Shown: piece by piece, positions 11,152 to 24,132 of the stretch | How the letters are laid out: each line of letters begins with the position of its first letter | Numbering within the stretch: the first letter of the stretch is position 1 | From: Membranipora membranacea | Taxonomy: Eukaryota; Bryozoa; Gymnolaemata; Cheilostomatida; Membraniporidae | DNA: 64,000 bases | Reading direction: 5' to 3' | Assembly (NCBI GenBank): GCA_914767715.1 | Contig: OU612067.1 | Coordinates: 11,594,001-11,658,000 of the forward strand | Notes under the pieces: model-generated | Told to the model about the DNA's origin: nothing | Databases searched by the model: none | The model's input: only the letters and a program-made list of their open reading frames with translations | Program-made: the position numbers and the translations under genes

Positions 11152-14100
11152 CATAGACTTAATAATATCCGTAGACAGGACATTATATACAGCTGAAGTG
11201 AGGCACTTAATTGTGGGGCAACGTAACGTCATTGGAATGTGTAAAAGCGATGATGCCATCGTTGATTTACTGTCCATAATCCAGGTGTTTTGTTCATAAC
11301 GCGATCAATTTTGATCAGATTTGAATTTGAAAATTGTTTTACAATCAGCACTCAGTTATTTAAAGTCAAAAATGCTCAGTTGTAGTTATCTCCTCCTTAC
11401 TTTTCCAAAAGCTATCTCCATCCTACAGATTTTAATTCAGAATAAATACATTTGGTCACCTGGATCGTTAGTCAATCAGCTAACTATTCATTTATCTTTA
11501 TCTGCAAAAAACTCCAAATCTGACAAAAAATCTCCAAGTTCGTGTTTTTCTGCTTGGGCAGAATTACATTCCGACATGGTAACTCACAGAGATCTGGTTT
11601 TTTTTGGAGCATCAATTCATCACATTATCTAAACGAGCTTTTGAGGGCATGTTTGAAATATTTTTTTAACATATTTAAAATTGCGATTTACTTTTTCATT
11701 ACAGTGTTTATTTCATCCATCAGTGCAGTGGCAATGTTGCGCAAGGCAGTGCAAAGAGCCTATATATTTGTAGTTTCTATGCCATTGTGTACAGTTTCAA
11801 ACAAATTCTAATTGCCTTTTATCAAAGGAGTGGAGCAATTTATAAATGACAATGGAGATGCTATACTGAACTTAAACAAAAGAATATTTCTGTTGGTTGA
11901 TATAACTTTTCAGTATAGATTGTGGCAACCCATTAGTCACCCATCAAATTCTATCAGAATGACTATAGACCTCAAAATAATGAATATTATTAATATTCCG
12001 AAACATGGTTTGGATTTGGCTTTTTCAGTGGATACTGTTCAATGATAGCATTTTCAAAATACACCCAAATGTTTGAGCTTAAATTTTACTCGAATGTCAT
12101 CCCAATATTTTTATTATTGAGAAACACTAATGTAACTATGCTGGATGCGTATAGGATTATGATAACTGTGTGTCTGGAGGGCTCACCCTTAATAACACAC
12201 ATGATATTCTATGTGAAATATTCTGCTGCATTTTCAGTGAGCTGGTTTCTTTATGGTCGACCTTGGTGTATTTATCACCACTTAGGAATTGCAGTCCTGA
12301 AATAACCATTGACAGCATTCATGTTGCGGTTGAATTTGTACATTTTTTTAAAAATTGTGCCCTGGGCCTGCATCTATACTGTAACAAGTTATAATGTTGT
12401 TACTTTTGAGGATTCGGTTAGCCAAACAGGTGGCCTGCCTCAAGAAACAATAAATCTGAGATGGCCTCCAAACAAAATTGGAAGCAATTTTTGAAGCAGT
12501 GCATTGAAACGATCCAAGTACAATTGAGACCTAAGCTGGATGAAGATATCAGTTAGAGCAATTACAGACATTGTTTTCACAGAGTAAATTTGTAGTCCCT
12601 CAAGAAAATCTTATTTGTAAACAACCAGTTGTATTTCAGTCTCTGTGTTTCATTACAGGAAAAGAATTTGTTACTGTTGTGCCTTGTTTATCTTTTCCAA
12701 AGGATTTAAGGGCAATGTAATATTAGAATATCAAAACCTGAGGATTACCTTTGTGTCTCAAGACTTGTTGCTTCTTATGATATTTATGTATTATAGCATT
12801 ATTACATCAGATTAAAATTGATGGTCTATTTAAATCAGATGTCTTGTCACAAGCAACATCCTGGAGCATAGGCGGCAAAATTTGCTGCCTTAGTGGCCAG
12901 GTCGCAATATCTGCACCAGGTTGCTCTCTGTTTGCAGGCAGATCAGAGCACACCTGGGTGCCTACCAAAGCCCAGTGCTAGATAATTTGTAATTCCTGCT
13001 CAGTCCAAATATATTTTCCAACCAGTATTCCAAGCCCGAGACCCCAGTTCTGATACACAAAATTTAGCCCATATTGAGTGCCCCTTTTTCTTAAACCAAT
13101 TTTATTGCATCTAAAATATCATATCATATTATGTTGAATCAATAGGCTCTAGTGGCTGGCTACTCATATATTTACACTTTTGCAATCGACCATGACACCT
13201 TGTCGACATTCAATTATCCACACTCTCTTTACTCAACAAAAACATGGTCCATGCTTCTAAAAGTTATACAAGGTTGCGATCACTTCACTCTTGGCTAGCC
13301 AGATAAACCTTCTTCCGGGAGTTATTGCACAATCAAGTAGAGGGTGCCCTGGGACTGCATCTATACTGCAGCAAGTTATAATGTTGTTACCTTTGAGGAT
13401 TCGGCTAGCCAAACAGGTGGGCTGCCTCAATAAACAACAAATCTGAGATGGCCTCCAAACAAAGTTGAAAGCAATTCTCCACACGGTGCATTGAAACGAT
13501 CCAAGTACAATTAAGACCTAAGCTGGATGAAGATATCAGTTAGAGCAATTACAGACATTATTTTCTCAGAGTAAATTTTCTAATCCCTCAAGAAAATCTT
13601 ATTTGTAAACAACCAGTTGTATTGCAGTCTCTGTGTTTCATTACAAGTAAAGACTTTGTTGCTGTTGTGCCTTGTTTATCTTTTCCAAAGGATTTATAGG
13701 CAGTGTAATATTAGAATATCAAAACCTGAGGATAACCTTTGTTTCTCAAGACTGATTAAAATTGAAGGTTGATTTAAACAATGAACTTCATTGATTTAAA
13801 TCAGATGTCTTGTCACAAGCCGCATCCCGGAGCATAGGCGGCGAAATTCGTTGCCTTAGTGGCCAGGCCACAATATCTGCGCCAGGTTGCTCTCTGTTTG
13901 CAGGCAGGTCGGAGCACACCTGGGTGCCAACCAAAGCCCAGTAGACGATGGACCGCAGATACATTTGATATGAGGCCCTTTCGATAAATTTAAGGTTCAA
14001 TGATTGCACAGACCAAGGGTATATTGTGGCAGCATCATTCAAGTATTGTAATAGTTAATCCTATTGTAAAAACTGCCACAATACTACCTCCCTAGCTATA

Positions 14101-14856
14101 CCCACCGTATCAATTTAGCTAGGATAGTTAGGTGTAATTTAAGCATAAAACATCAAGTCTAATTGTGGAGTATGGCTGTACAAAGAGAAATTTTTACGGG
14201 AGAGCCTGCATATTCTATTTTTTACTGTAATCGAAAACTTTGAATTCAGTTCATTCTCCAGAACCCTTTAATTGTGACAAATAGATGAAAGGAGTTTTTG
14301 GCATCAAGCTTTCCATAACTTTCCCCTTGACACAAAGCTTGCAGGTATCTTGACCAAGGAGTAAAAAACTCTTTCCTTGACTATTGTTAAAAAAATTACT
14401 CTGAATCCCTTTACTCTGTGAAGCAGTCTATCCACATGCTTGGAACTAAAACGCTTTACATAGATAGATGGGGTGATAACTCTATACTGCAAATGAGCCA
14501 CCAAATTCCAACAATAAGAGAAGACAACTTCTTAGCCTAAGATTTGCCCAAATTGACTTTAATGAACTGAGCAGCATCTTGTTATCAACTTGATGCTATT
14601 TCTTCTTAAAAAAGTTCTATGCCTAAGATAAGTCTCAAACTGTTTAAGACAATCTGCTTATTCTATTGTAATTTTAAAACTCAAAATCCGATCAAAATTG
14701 ATCGAGCTATCGACAAAAAACCTGGATTTTGGACAGTAAATCAATGATAGCATCATTGCTTCTTCACCTTTCAATGTCGCCCACGATTAAATGCCTCAGT
14801 GCCTTAATGCTCATGCTCCATATAGTGTCCTGTCTAGGTTTATTATTGAGTCTATA
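11152..14856. mobile_element. hAT-type MITE split by insertion of the right TIR transposon
   Basis: The left part (11152-11350) begins CATAGACTTAATAAT and the right part (14572-14856) ends with the inverse. Both halves align to the intact 493-bp MITE at 54104-54596. Flanks are GTTAGATT (11144-11151) and GTTAGTTT (14857-14864), an 8-bp target duplication with one mismatch, the length used by hAT elements. The TIR transposon at 11351-14571 lies inside. Confidence 0.75.
11351..14571 (+). mobile_element. TIR transposon, right copy (inserted in the MITE)
   Basis: The 3221-bp element has ends CTCAGTTATTTAAAGTCAA and inverted TTGACTTTAATGAACTGAG, with CAGCA at 11346-11350 and again at 14572-14576, a 5-bp target duplication. 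Removing the element plus one CAGCA nearly restores the continuous MITE sequence seen at 54.3 kb. It holds two direct copies of a ~150-bp GC-richer block (12840-12975 and 13800-13945). No intact ORF and no transposase domain were recognised. Confidence 0.8.
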
Positions 14857-14864
14857 GTTAGTTT

Positions 14865-16880
14865 ACTTCACCTAAGATTTATGTCTGCCCTTGGTTCAAT
14901 GCTGACTCGAAGCCGATTCAAATATTGCATGCATATTGTTGCTAATAATAGAATACTTGTTTTTATCAAATGCTTGCAATCCAACACAGAAGGTTTGAGG
15001 TAGCTCAAATCTGTCAGATGTGTGTAAAGCTAAAGGAACTTGAAGACTAGATTCTTGTCAAGCCCATTTTTAGACAGTTCAGAGTCGTCTCCCTTCTTTA
15101 AATGTTGGCATAATTACAAATATTGTGACAAACTGAACTCCACCTGAACCATGAACATATAGCCAACTTTGGAAACATCTGTGGGATTCCGGGGTACGGA
15201 GTTACCACATTAACTGTACACTATTGAGATCTGTGCTCACAAGCTTGGTATGATGATTCTCAAAATGTGACACCGTATAATTATCTAGACACGATCTCAT
15301 ATAGTTCAAGATCTCATTTAATTCAAGCAAAAATCAGACTCAAGAGCATGTCTTTTAATTCTTATCAAGTCATTTAAAATCAAACGCAATTCAACTTAAC
15401 AATGCATGTCTTCTTTTAATAAGTTATATTTTCTATTTAATGATACCATGCATGCTCGATTTAATTCATTTAACTAAATTAGCCGATGATACAAATAATC
15501 CAACCAAATTTTATGCTGTGCCATTATCAAAAAATTAGGCAAGTTCTATTTCCCTATAGAAATCAACTACTGTACAATAAATGAAATAATTATGATAAAA
15601 CTTTAATGTTTAAAAAAACTGACCTGACTCCAAGTGAAGGTGCAAACAAAGAGTGCTGCTTGTCGACCAGAGGGTCGCCAAACAGATCATGAATTTCAAT
15701 TGACAAGTAGAATGTTCTTATATGGTATAAACCCAGACACATGAAAAATTACTGACAGACATGTATGAAAAAAACAAGATTCGAACACTATTGTTAATAA
15801 CCACAAAAAGAGGGTTGATCTGCCGCATGAGTGGGTTGGTGTAAATAACCGATGTTATAATTTGCTAATCCTGCTTTGCCCTGTTGGCGCCACCTTTACT
15901 GCGTTGTCACGGTTGTCACGTTAGGGTGGCACCGGTATTAAGAATTGAATTTAGATTTGAATTTAATTGCGTGTCCTCGACTCGAGGTGAGATGCACTGG
16001 CTGGTAACTGTGTATCCTCGAGTTGAGGTTGAGTGTACTGATGATGATGCTGGCAAAGATATTGGATGTTGTTATTGTGTCTGATGTTGGTATAGAAAAT
16101 TATCCTGTTTGCTGCTGTAGATGCGACATATGCACCCCCCTGGTTGCAATTGTCCCTGATTGCTATGGCATGCCACATGATCTAGCATGTAGATGCGACA
16201 CATCGCAATATATAGTCTATGTGACAGCTGAATAAATGCCAATATACCCTGATAATCAGTTTGAAATGGTGATTGTCAAAACAAAGTGCAAATAGCCCTT
16301 ACCTTCCTCACACATTAGAACATTGCCAAGGTTAATATAGTCATATCATTCTAGACCACACTAATTGGGATGCTCCTCCTGAAAATAAATACGAGTTATT
16401 TCTACTGTGAGGATTGTTGAAGAGGTTGATGATCTGGTGTGTGGGCTGTGATGCTCAAGATGTACTGTAATAGTTCAGTGTCGTTTTCCACACCAATGGA
16501 TTTCTTAGATGTGTTGAACTGCGGACTCTCCTCATTTAATAAGTACTCATGAACCTTTTGAGTTCTCTGCCTGACAGGTTTACAACTCTTGTCAAAAATT
16601 CAGTAGCTGATCTAGCCCCAAACCTACTACAGTCCACATCCACTGCAAATAATTTATAATTTTAACCTATGTCTTGGCATTTTGCCACTAAATAGTTTAT
16701 TCACAGAGCACTGTCAATTCCATCAGTATGAATGTATTTCCTAATTATTAAGGTCACACCTCACCTGCCACGGGTTGCATGGATTTGAGTTAGCTGCCAA
16801 ACAAGAGCTAATGTGATTCATGCATTAGATGGTGTCAGGAACTGGTACAGAGATAACATATATGCTAGAGATACACAATA
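14865..16880. other. Intergenic DNA, nothing recognised
   Basis: About 2 kb with only short ORFs that lack family motifs or neighbours. Between 15884 and 16235 two overlapping ORFs of 66-71 codons run in opposite directions; their composition is not convincing as coding. No splice-linked receptor exons were found here. Confidence 0.5.
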
Positions 16881-17117
16881 AATCGATCTTTCCTAAAGTT
16901 GTTTTTTAGACTGAAATTAATCCAAAACAAATGATCAAGTAACTCATCCCAGCTCTAATAGTTGGAATCGCCTGGCCCTCCCAACAAGCCCCGACAACTC
17001 CAATGTGTTTTATAAAGTACTTGTCTGACAACAAGGAAGTCTTGTGATCACTTTCTATTGAATTGTGGGAAACTTAAACTCATCGATCCTTTGGTTGCTA
17101 GCCTTGAGACTGTGAAC
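16881..17117 (+). repeat. Ngaro split repeat A1
   Basis: About 237 bp from ATCTTTCCTAAAGTTG to GAGACTGTGAAC. It matches A2 at 23711-23946 with scattered differences; homology stops sharply at GTGAAC in both. Confidence 0.8.
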
Positions 17118-18007
17118 ACTGTCAATTTACTTTGTATCTGTCAGCTCCTAAAAACCTACTGCAAACATGATTTCAATTACAAGAGAAAGTTAGTTAGTTA
17201 GATAAATCTTTTATTTCATGTAATAATGAACCTCAAAACTACACGAAGGAACTAAAAAGGCCTATTTTAAAGGCAAATGTGTACAAAGAATGTGATATTG
17301 AATAACAAAAAATATATGTTCTTCTAGGGCCTAGGCTATTTTGAATGAAGATATATGTGAAAATTCTAATTTATTATTATGCTGGTGATATGAGAGGATG
17401 GGTGGAGCACCTGAGGTAGTTCTCTCGATTATCTGAATATTATCAAACTATTATGACTTACAGATACAGCTTGTCTGATCATATTTTTTTTTGTTGAATG
17501 ACAGGGCTATTTGAAAATATGAAAGGCTGGCTTCGTGATTTTGACAATTGTATGCCCACGTGCTTAGCCCCTCACCATTTTAGACTAGGATTTAGGGGTA
17601 CCCAATCTTTTTTTGATGGGAATGAAGCCCAAAGCACCTGGCGCCGTGGTCATATTTCGACATATTTACATGCCATGTAATGAGTAGACTAGTTGAGTAT
17701 TAAGAGAGTTTGGTGCATGTGAGAGTGAGATGACTAGAATTTCTAATATTAGCTTATATTCTAGTTGTGATGGTTTTATACAGGTAAAGTCCGAATCTGG
17801 TTAAATGTTCTATAGCCTCTGAAACATAATTTTTTGTTTGTAGTTTGAGTACAACTCATGGATAAAAATGTAGACTACAAATGTGAAATGTGAAATATTG
17901 TAATTATTGTGAATATTCAAAGGTTTATATGGTTAAGAATTACTGAGAGAATGTTCATGTTCTGGTTGAAGAGATCTTTTGAAGTTGTGTTTATGTAAAC
18001 AGAGATA

Positions 18008-18594
18008 CCACGCCAAGGCTGACGCCAAGGCTGACGCCAAGGCTGACGCCAAGGCTGACGCCAAGGCTGACGCCAAGGCTGACGCCAAGGCTGACGCCAA
18101 GGCTGACGCCAAGGCTGACGCCAAGGCTGACGCCAAGGCTGACGCCAAGGCTGACGCCAAGGCTGACGCCAAGGCTGACGCCAAGGCTGACGCCAAGGCT
18201 GACGCCAAGGCTGACGCCAAGGCTGACGCCAAGGCTGACGCCAAGGCTGACGCCAAGGCTGACGCCAAGGCTGACGCCAAGGCTGACGCCAAGGCTGACG
18301 CCAAGGCTGACGCCAAGGCTGACGCCAAGGCTGACGCCAAGGCTGACGCCAAGGCTGACGCCAAGGCTGACGCCAAGGCTGACGCCAAGGCTGACGCCAA
18401 GGCTGACGCCAAGGCTGACGCCAAGGCTGACGCCAAGGCTGACGCCAAGGCTGACGCCAAGGCTGACGCCAAGGCTGACGCCAAGGCTGACGCCAAGGCT
18501 GACGCCAAGGCTGACGCCAAGGCTGACGCCAAGGCTGACGCCAAGGCTGACGCCAAGGCTGACGCCAAGGCTGACGCCAAGGCTGACGCCAAGG
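18008..18594. repeat. Near-perfect 12-bp tandem array, about 49 copies
   Basis: Unit GCTGACGCCAAG repeated head to tail with no visible variant over ~585 bp, inside the Ngaro element between A1 and the hydrolase ORF. Because 12 is a multiple of 3, most frames stay open on both strands (ADAK, ASAL and GVSL repeats). The open frames are therefore a property of the repeat and not evidence of a gene. The uniformity points to very recent expansion or an assembly artefact. Confidence 0.95.
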
Positions 18595-19397
18595 CAGGCA
18601 TAAGGGCAGAAGCTACTCTGGCAGCCCGACGGGCAATAAAGCCCCGGCCGTGTCTGCATTGAGCGGACTGACCCACTATTTTGTATTTGCGTTGACTCTG
18701 GAGTAGATGTCCATCTAAAATGAAAGTATTATCCCCTACTCCCTAGCGGACTAAGGAGTGGGGCATCAGAAAATAGCAAGCAATGGATAAATATACATGA
18801 CCAAAGGCAAAATGGTTATAATGGATGTGTATGAGATTGACCTTTTGTTATATGAATACTATAAAATACTTGCATAAATGAGTATCATGTAAACGCGTGA
18901 TACTGTAAGTAAGAGAATGTATGCTAAGCCTTGTCAATGTTTCATCCTGTTTATATTGAGCTGTGATTTGATGTTGCTTTGGAAATGATCTCATAATCTG
19001 AGAACATCAAACAAAATAATAATAAAATATTCAACAACAAGCTTCTTTACGAGTACCACGATGCACATCACTGATATGCCCTGGACTTTCCTACTTCCTT
19101 TCGGCATTTCGATAATTTCACTCACCATTCATTGTCATCACTTCCCAAGGTACAACTTAAAAACAACAATAACAACAAAAAAAAACATAAAAAACAAAAC
19201 TTCCTAACCTCTGCCCAATGAATGAATTCATTGTTTATGGAAAACTACCACTACCACTCGCTTGTCCTTGGCTGCTATCTGGTGCTGGCGGAAATGATAG
19301 GCCCTGTGGATTGGTAATGAAACAGTGAATGGAACAATTTTGTGAACTGGTTAACTAGAGTAAGTGATATTTGGAAAGCCTGTAACTACCTGTAGGT

Positions 19398-19851
19398 ACT
19401 AGTTATCGGGGACTCACATGCTCGACGATTGAGAGATCAAGCTGGGGTGTACTTCAGCAGAAGAAACCTGTCGGTAGAGTTTAGGTGCCGTGGAGGAGCT
19501 CGGACCAATTATTTAGAGGTCCCAGCTAATCAACAGCATTATGACGGGATCATCTTAGTGATAGGATCTAAGGATCTAGGAGATGGGATCGCTCCTAGCA
19601 GTGTATACGCTAACTTGAGGGCCTATGCCAATCAGTATACCTGATTCGCCGCCAAAGTTATAATCATGACAGTTTTTCCTCGTCAATGTACTAAATATAT
19701 GAACAGTTTGACGGAACTAAATGACCTTTTAACCAGACATTCGAACAATATTATTGTCTGCTGGAGATGGTCAAAAAAGTTTGACCGACACATGATTTTA
19801 AAGTCTGATGGTGTCCATCTGACGGACAAAGCCTATAAAAAGGCCTGTTAA
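19398..19851 (+). pseudogene. SGNH/GDSL hydrolase ORF of the Ngaro element
   Basis: The reading frame begins VLVIGDSHARRL, with the GDS nucleophile block. It continues with a GGAR block, then VIGSKDL where the family has GxND (N replaced by K), and ends with DGVHL, the DxxH block. A TGA at 19642-19644 interrupts it. SGNH hydrolase ORFs are known from some Ngaro/DIRS-like and CR1-type elements, where they may act as esterases. The changed oxyanion-hole residue and the stop indicate an inactive copy. Confidence 0.7.
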
Positions 19852-20291
19852 ATACCTTGTGTCACCTGTGATGCTTTTTTTCAAACCTAGTAGTAAACAA
19901 CAAAAATTGTAGCTAGAAAAATCTTAGATTTAAATAAACAAACAATAATAGAATATTCAAACTGTGAGTGCGGATGGTCCTAATCGCCCCTCACTAGTTA
20001 AAGAGTTTTCTGTCGATTAAGCTGCTTGTTAGAACAAGACATATATCTTTGTGGTTGTCTATCACCATTTCTCTTTCTATTATAGGCAAGCAAAAAATTG
20101 CAGGCGGCAAATAAGCGTAAGCTTGAGAAATTTGTTAAACAAATCAGACAAGGAGCTGAAGTAGGTGCAGTAAAGGAGATTGTAATAAAAACCATTGTTT
20201 AAAACCGAACTTCTGAAATCAACTTTGAAAAAAAAATCTTCTTTGCTGCACCACTAACCCCATTTGTTTAGCCGATGGTACAACTCAGGGC

Positions 20292-21202
20292 TTGGAACTT
20301 CAACCAAATTCGAGACCGGATTATGTTGGTTGGTTGCTGCGACCGGAGCCGATATCAGGACCGCCAGGGAGCCCTTCACCTACGCTAACAAGACCAGCGG
20401 TGACAGAGCTGATATCAACGGCCTCAGCTAGTTTTTATCAAGAGAGCACAACTCCTCAAGTAAGCAGTCAAGCTCAGCGTCCGACTATACCCTCAGTACA
20501 GATGTCTCTGGAGGAGGAGGAGGACTCATCAGTTGACCTCCACCCTAACAACGGTATGACTATGACATCCATTGAAAATAGCAACACTCCATACTTACTT
20601 GCGTCAGATGCCCCCCATACTAGCCATGTGCCAAGTAAGATCAAACTGAAAATATACATGGAGAGTATGTAGAGCTCTCAAAGCTATTCCACCCTGATAA
20701 CCAGGTCCTCATTGTCAAGGACGGGCAATTAAAGTTTGACTCTACCATCAAAAAGACTGATATATTTTTATTCAACCGGTTTTTTGATTGTTTTCTGATT
20801 TACATGGCGATCAGAGGTGAAGCCTGCCCAAATGAATTCCAATCAATGCTTAAACACCTCGAGACGGTAAAACATCTGTTTTTTCAAAACTGTGATAGAA
20901 CCTTATATGATAAAAAGTTCTGACCTATGAAGGCTGATAATCAACGGGTACCATGGGGCTGTTATATGGCAGAGTTTGTGTCAAAGATAGCTCACATGGA
21001 TGCTAAAGGCCCAAGAAGTGCAAGCAAGGCTCATTACCAGGCACCCTCTTACAAACCATTCAATGCTGTTAGGCCCCGCATTTACTTCAATGTAAGCAAA
21101 TGCACCCGTGCAGGCTCTAAATTTACACATACCTGCTCAAAATTTGGATGCCCCAGCCACGGAAATTCTAAATGTGCAAAGAATGGTGGGCTGAAAGCCT
21201 AG
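20292..21202 (+). pseudogene. Gag-like ORF of the Ngaro element
   Basis: The first part (20292-20672) is proline- and serine-rich. A shifted frame from about 20680 gives KLFHPDNQVLIVKDGQ and FNRFFDCFLIYMAI, and after a TGA near 20923 the last part (20927-21202) ends with a cysteine/histidine cluster (CTHTCSKFGCPSHGNSKC). Such C-terminal clusters are typical of DIRS/Ngaro ORF1. It is broken by at least one frameshift and one stop. Confidence 0.65.
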
Positions 21203-21639
21203 TCATGGGCACCAGAGCTGTTGGTATTGTGCAGTGGCCAATGTTAATATTTACTCTATATTTTTGACTGCTATTTATGTTTTGTGTTAGCCAGTTCAGT
21301 TCAATTATGCTGCTGTGTTTGTGCATAAATAGTCTGTACAAAATAGAATTGCCCTTTCAATGACAACCTTGTGACTACTGTGTTTGATGAGAGCTAACAT
21401 TATTTACAATTTCTATTTTTAAAATTAGTGCAAAATGTAAAATCAATAGCTGATGCGAGAATAGTAACACCAGTCAGCTCCAACAGATTGTGGAAATGTT
21501 TAAAAGGCTCCCCTAACAGGGACTTCATTGTGTCGGGTTTCAAGAAGGGATTTAGCATCGGGGTGCCTTCTGTAAACTCTATCTCTGTCAATAATGTAAT
21601 CCTAGACAAAAAAACCAACCAGGAACCGCGAGATAGCCA

Positions 21640-23064
21640 TTGAAAAGCTAGACGGTGAGCTGCGGCAAGGCCGCATCTTAGGGCCATCCCATGTTTCACC
21701 ACTACCAATGGCATCATATGCCCCTTTATATGCTATTCCGAAGAGCACTCCGGGGAAGTTTCGCCTAATTCATGATCTGAGTAAACCTTATGGCACACTG
21801 TCAATGATAATATTCCCAAAGAACTTAAAGTTGTGAGCTACTGTAATGTTATGCAGGTGGCAGAATCGATGACAAAAAGACAAGAGAAAGAGAAGGCCCC
21901 AACCTTCATGGCGAAGATCGACCTAGCAGATGCGTATCGGTGCTGCCCAATAAACAAAGAAGACTGGAGATATCTGGGGATGCAATTTGAAGATAAGTTG
22001 TTATTCGCTATATGTTTGCCCATGGGCCTGAGCACATCATGCGCTATGTTCCAAGCCATATCAAACAGCCTCGCTTGGTTATTTGAGAAAACCCACACAG
22101 ACTGTGAGATGTTCAATTACATCGATGACTTTTTGATACTAGCATTGAGCCACCAGCGATGTCAAGAGGCATTGTCAGAATTTCTCTCATGTCTAGAGTA
22201 TTTAGGTTTCCCGGTCAGCCCACAAAAGACCGTGCTTCCCTGCACCCATATAGAGTTCCTAGGACTGGGTATCGATAGAAGTCACCTGTCATTCTTTGTG
22301 CCTTTGTCAAAAAGAGATAAGTATGAAAGGGAAATTACTAACTTTATCACTAAGAAGGGGCACTGTGTTCACTCTATACAGAAACTGGTTGGTAAACTCA
22401 CATTTCTTTGTGCCACCATTTTACCCGGTAAGGCGCTGTTGGCGGGATTATATCAAAACCTATCTGGTATCCTATCATCAAACAAGTGGGCACTGCGCAG
22501 ATTAAATGAAAACGTTCATGCAGATCTGAGTGTGTGGCGGCCCCTCCTGTCTCAGCCAGAGGGAAAACCATTTAAATTCGTTTTGCAGTTTCTCAGGAAG
22601 CCTCACATTCTATCATATCAGACGCCTCAGGATCGGTTAGCTATGGATGTGTGTTCGACAACTGGTGGTTCAACGGAGTTTGGCAAGGTGAATGGTGGAC
22701 AAAACAGAATATCGCTCTCTTGGAACTGATTCCCATCTTTATTGCCGTTAAGCTCGGGGGCGACAAGATAAGGGATACGGTATTCTCTATTGAGACTGAC
22801 AATCAAGCTCTGGTGGCCATGATCAACACATTCTTTTCTAAAAAGAAAATCATCAACGCCCTACTAAAAGATTTGGCCTTGTTTTGCATGACTCATAATA
22901 TTGTTTTGCGAGTTTGCCACATAGCCGGTAGCTTGAACGTCATAGCAGATAAGCTATCAAGAAATTTGGATTGTGGTATCAATTTTTACACCAGCCATAC
23001 CGAATACAAAATCCCTGCCCGTCTAACCCCAGCCTACATAAAGTCACAGAGGCTGCTACACTAA
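21640..23064 (+). pseudogene. Reverse transcriptase-RNase H of the Ngaro element
   Basis: RT begins around 21640 (LDGELRQGRILGP, then PGKFRLIHDLSKPYG), shifts frame near 21800 and continues through AKIDLADAYR, LPMGLSTSC, the catalytic YIDDFL near 22120 and FLGLGID. RNase H follows after a shift near 22635: SDASG, LLELIPI, ETDNQALV, and HIAGSLNVIADKLSR to 23064. The DNQA and N-x-IAD-x-LSR motifs are typical of DIRS/Ngaro RNase H. At least three frameshifts are needed, so no intact polyprotein exists. Confidence 0.85.
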
Positions 23065-23085
23065 AAAACCTTTCTTTTGTAAGGC

Positions 23086-23271
23086 TTGCAAGAACTTCAG
23101 GCTACAGCTGATAACCTGATACACAACTCAGTCGCGCCCACCACAAAGAGATCGTACAGCTTGGCAGTTAAAGGCCTATCGGACTTCTGTGAAGAGCACA
23201 AAATAAAAGATAAGTTTTCCGCTAAAGCTATAGAACTTTACGTTGCTCACCTTGCTAAGAAAGGCATGTAG
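23086..23271 (+). pseudogene. Tyrosine recombinase N-terminus (truncated)
   Basis: About 61 codons containing LIHNSVAPTTKRSYSLAV and LYVAHLAKKGM, the SAM-like core-binding start of a tyrosine recombinase. The stop at 23269 and the B1 repeat follow directly. The catalytic domain with its Arg, HxxR and Tyr residues is missing. Confidence 0.65.
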
Positions 23272-23376
23272 GCCATTACAATTTGATTTGCTTTGTCCAC
23301 AGTCAGTTATCATTGCAATTCTAACTATACTTTTAATACCGTTGCTTGTACTCAGATCTGCAGATATTTGTAGAAT

Positions 23377-23710
23377 TCTCAAAATGGAGAATAGTTAATG
23401 CCTTGTATGGCTTCAAAAGAAGATCTTGAAAAGAGGTCAATGCCTTGTATGGCCTCAAAAGAAGATCTCGAAAAGAGGTCAATTATTTAACCCAAAGCGG
23501 TTCTCTTTTTGTGGCATTCTTGAATTGGCATAACCCGACTAAGAGGGTTGCCACTTGCCTTGCTTATATGTAATGTGGTATATTCTTGCGAATGTTTATT
23601 TGTACCTTGTACTTATACTACGAGTCATTGGTGTGCTTTGGTGATACTTTAACCAATAGACATAGTCTTGATTATAATCTTCACAAACGGGATCGATTGA
23701 TGAATTAAAA
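23377..23710 (+). repeat. Ngaro split repeat B1
   Basis: Starts CTCAAAATGGA, holds about two and a half 42-bp minisatellite units, then a unique part containing TTTAACCCAAAGCGGTT and CTTTGGTGATACTTTAACC that recurs in B2 at 24549-24760. Confidence 0.75.
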
Positions 23711-23946
23711 AAATCAATCTTTCCTAGTTGTTATTTAGACTGAAATTAATCCAAAACGAATGATCAAGTATCTCATCGCAGTTCTAATAGTTAGAGTCGT
23801 CTGGCCCTCCCAACAAGCCCCGACAGCTTCAATGTGTTTTATAAAGTACTGATCTGGCAACAAGGAAGTCATGTGATCACATTGTATTGAATTGCGGGAA
23901 ACTTAAACTCATCATTCCTTTGGTTGCTAGCCTTGAGGCTGTGAAC
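23711..23946 (+). repeat. Ngaro split repeat A2
   Basis: Second copy of A1, lying directly after B1. The junction falls at AAAAAAATCA followed by ATCTTTCCT. Confidence 0.75.
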
Positions 23947-24132
23947 TACCCACCACCACCCCTTTCTTACCTCCGTCATTACTGGGTTTCTCTCGTTATT
24001 CCTTTCTGGTTTCAGATCTAAGAACTAAGCAAGAGTGATTAGTGAGCAGTCCTAATCATCACTCCTCCCAACTACACATTCGGTCGACACTTCTCAGCTC
24101 AAGAAAATACTGGCATCTTATAGTCTATCAAA

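Noticed and set aside
15884-16235. Overlapping ORFs on both strands
   Set aside because: No motifs, no splice partners and mutually antisense; probably chance.
17933-18676. Long ORFs of ADAK, ASAL or GVSL repeats on both strands
   Set aside because: They are forced by a 12-bp tandem array; flanking codons show no protein family, and several frames are open at once.
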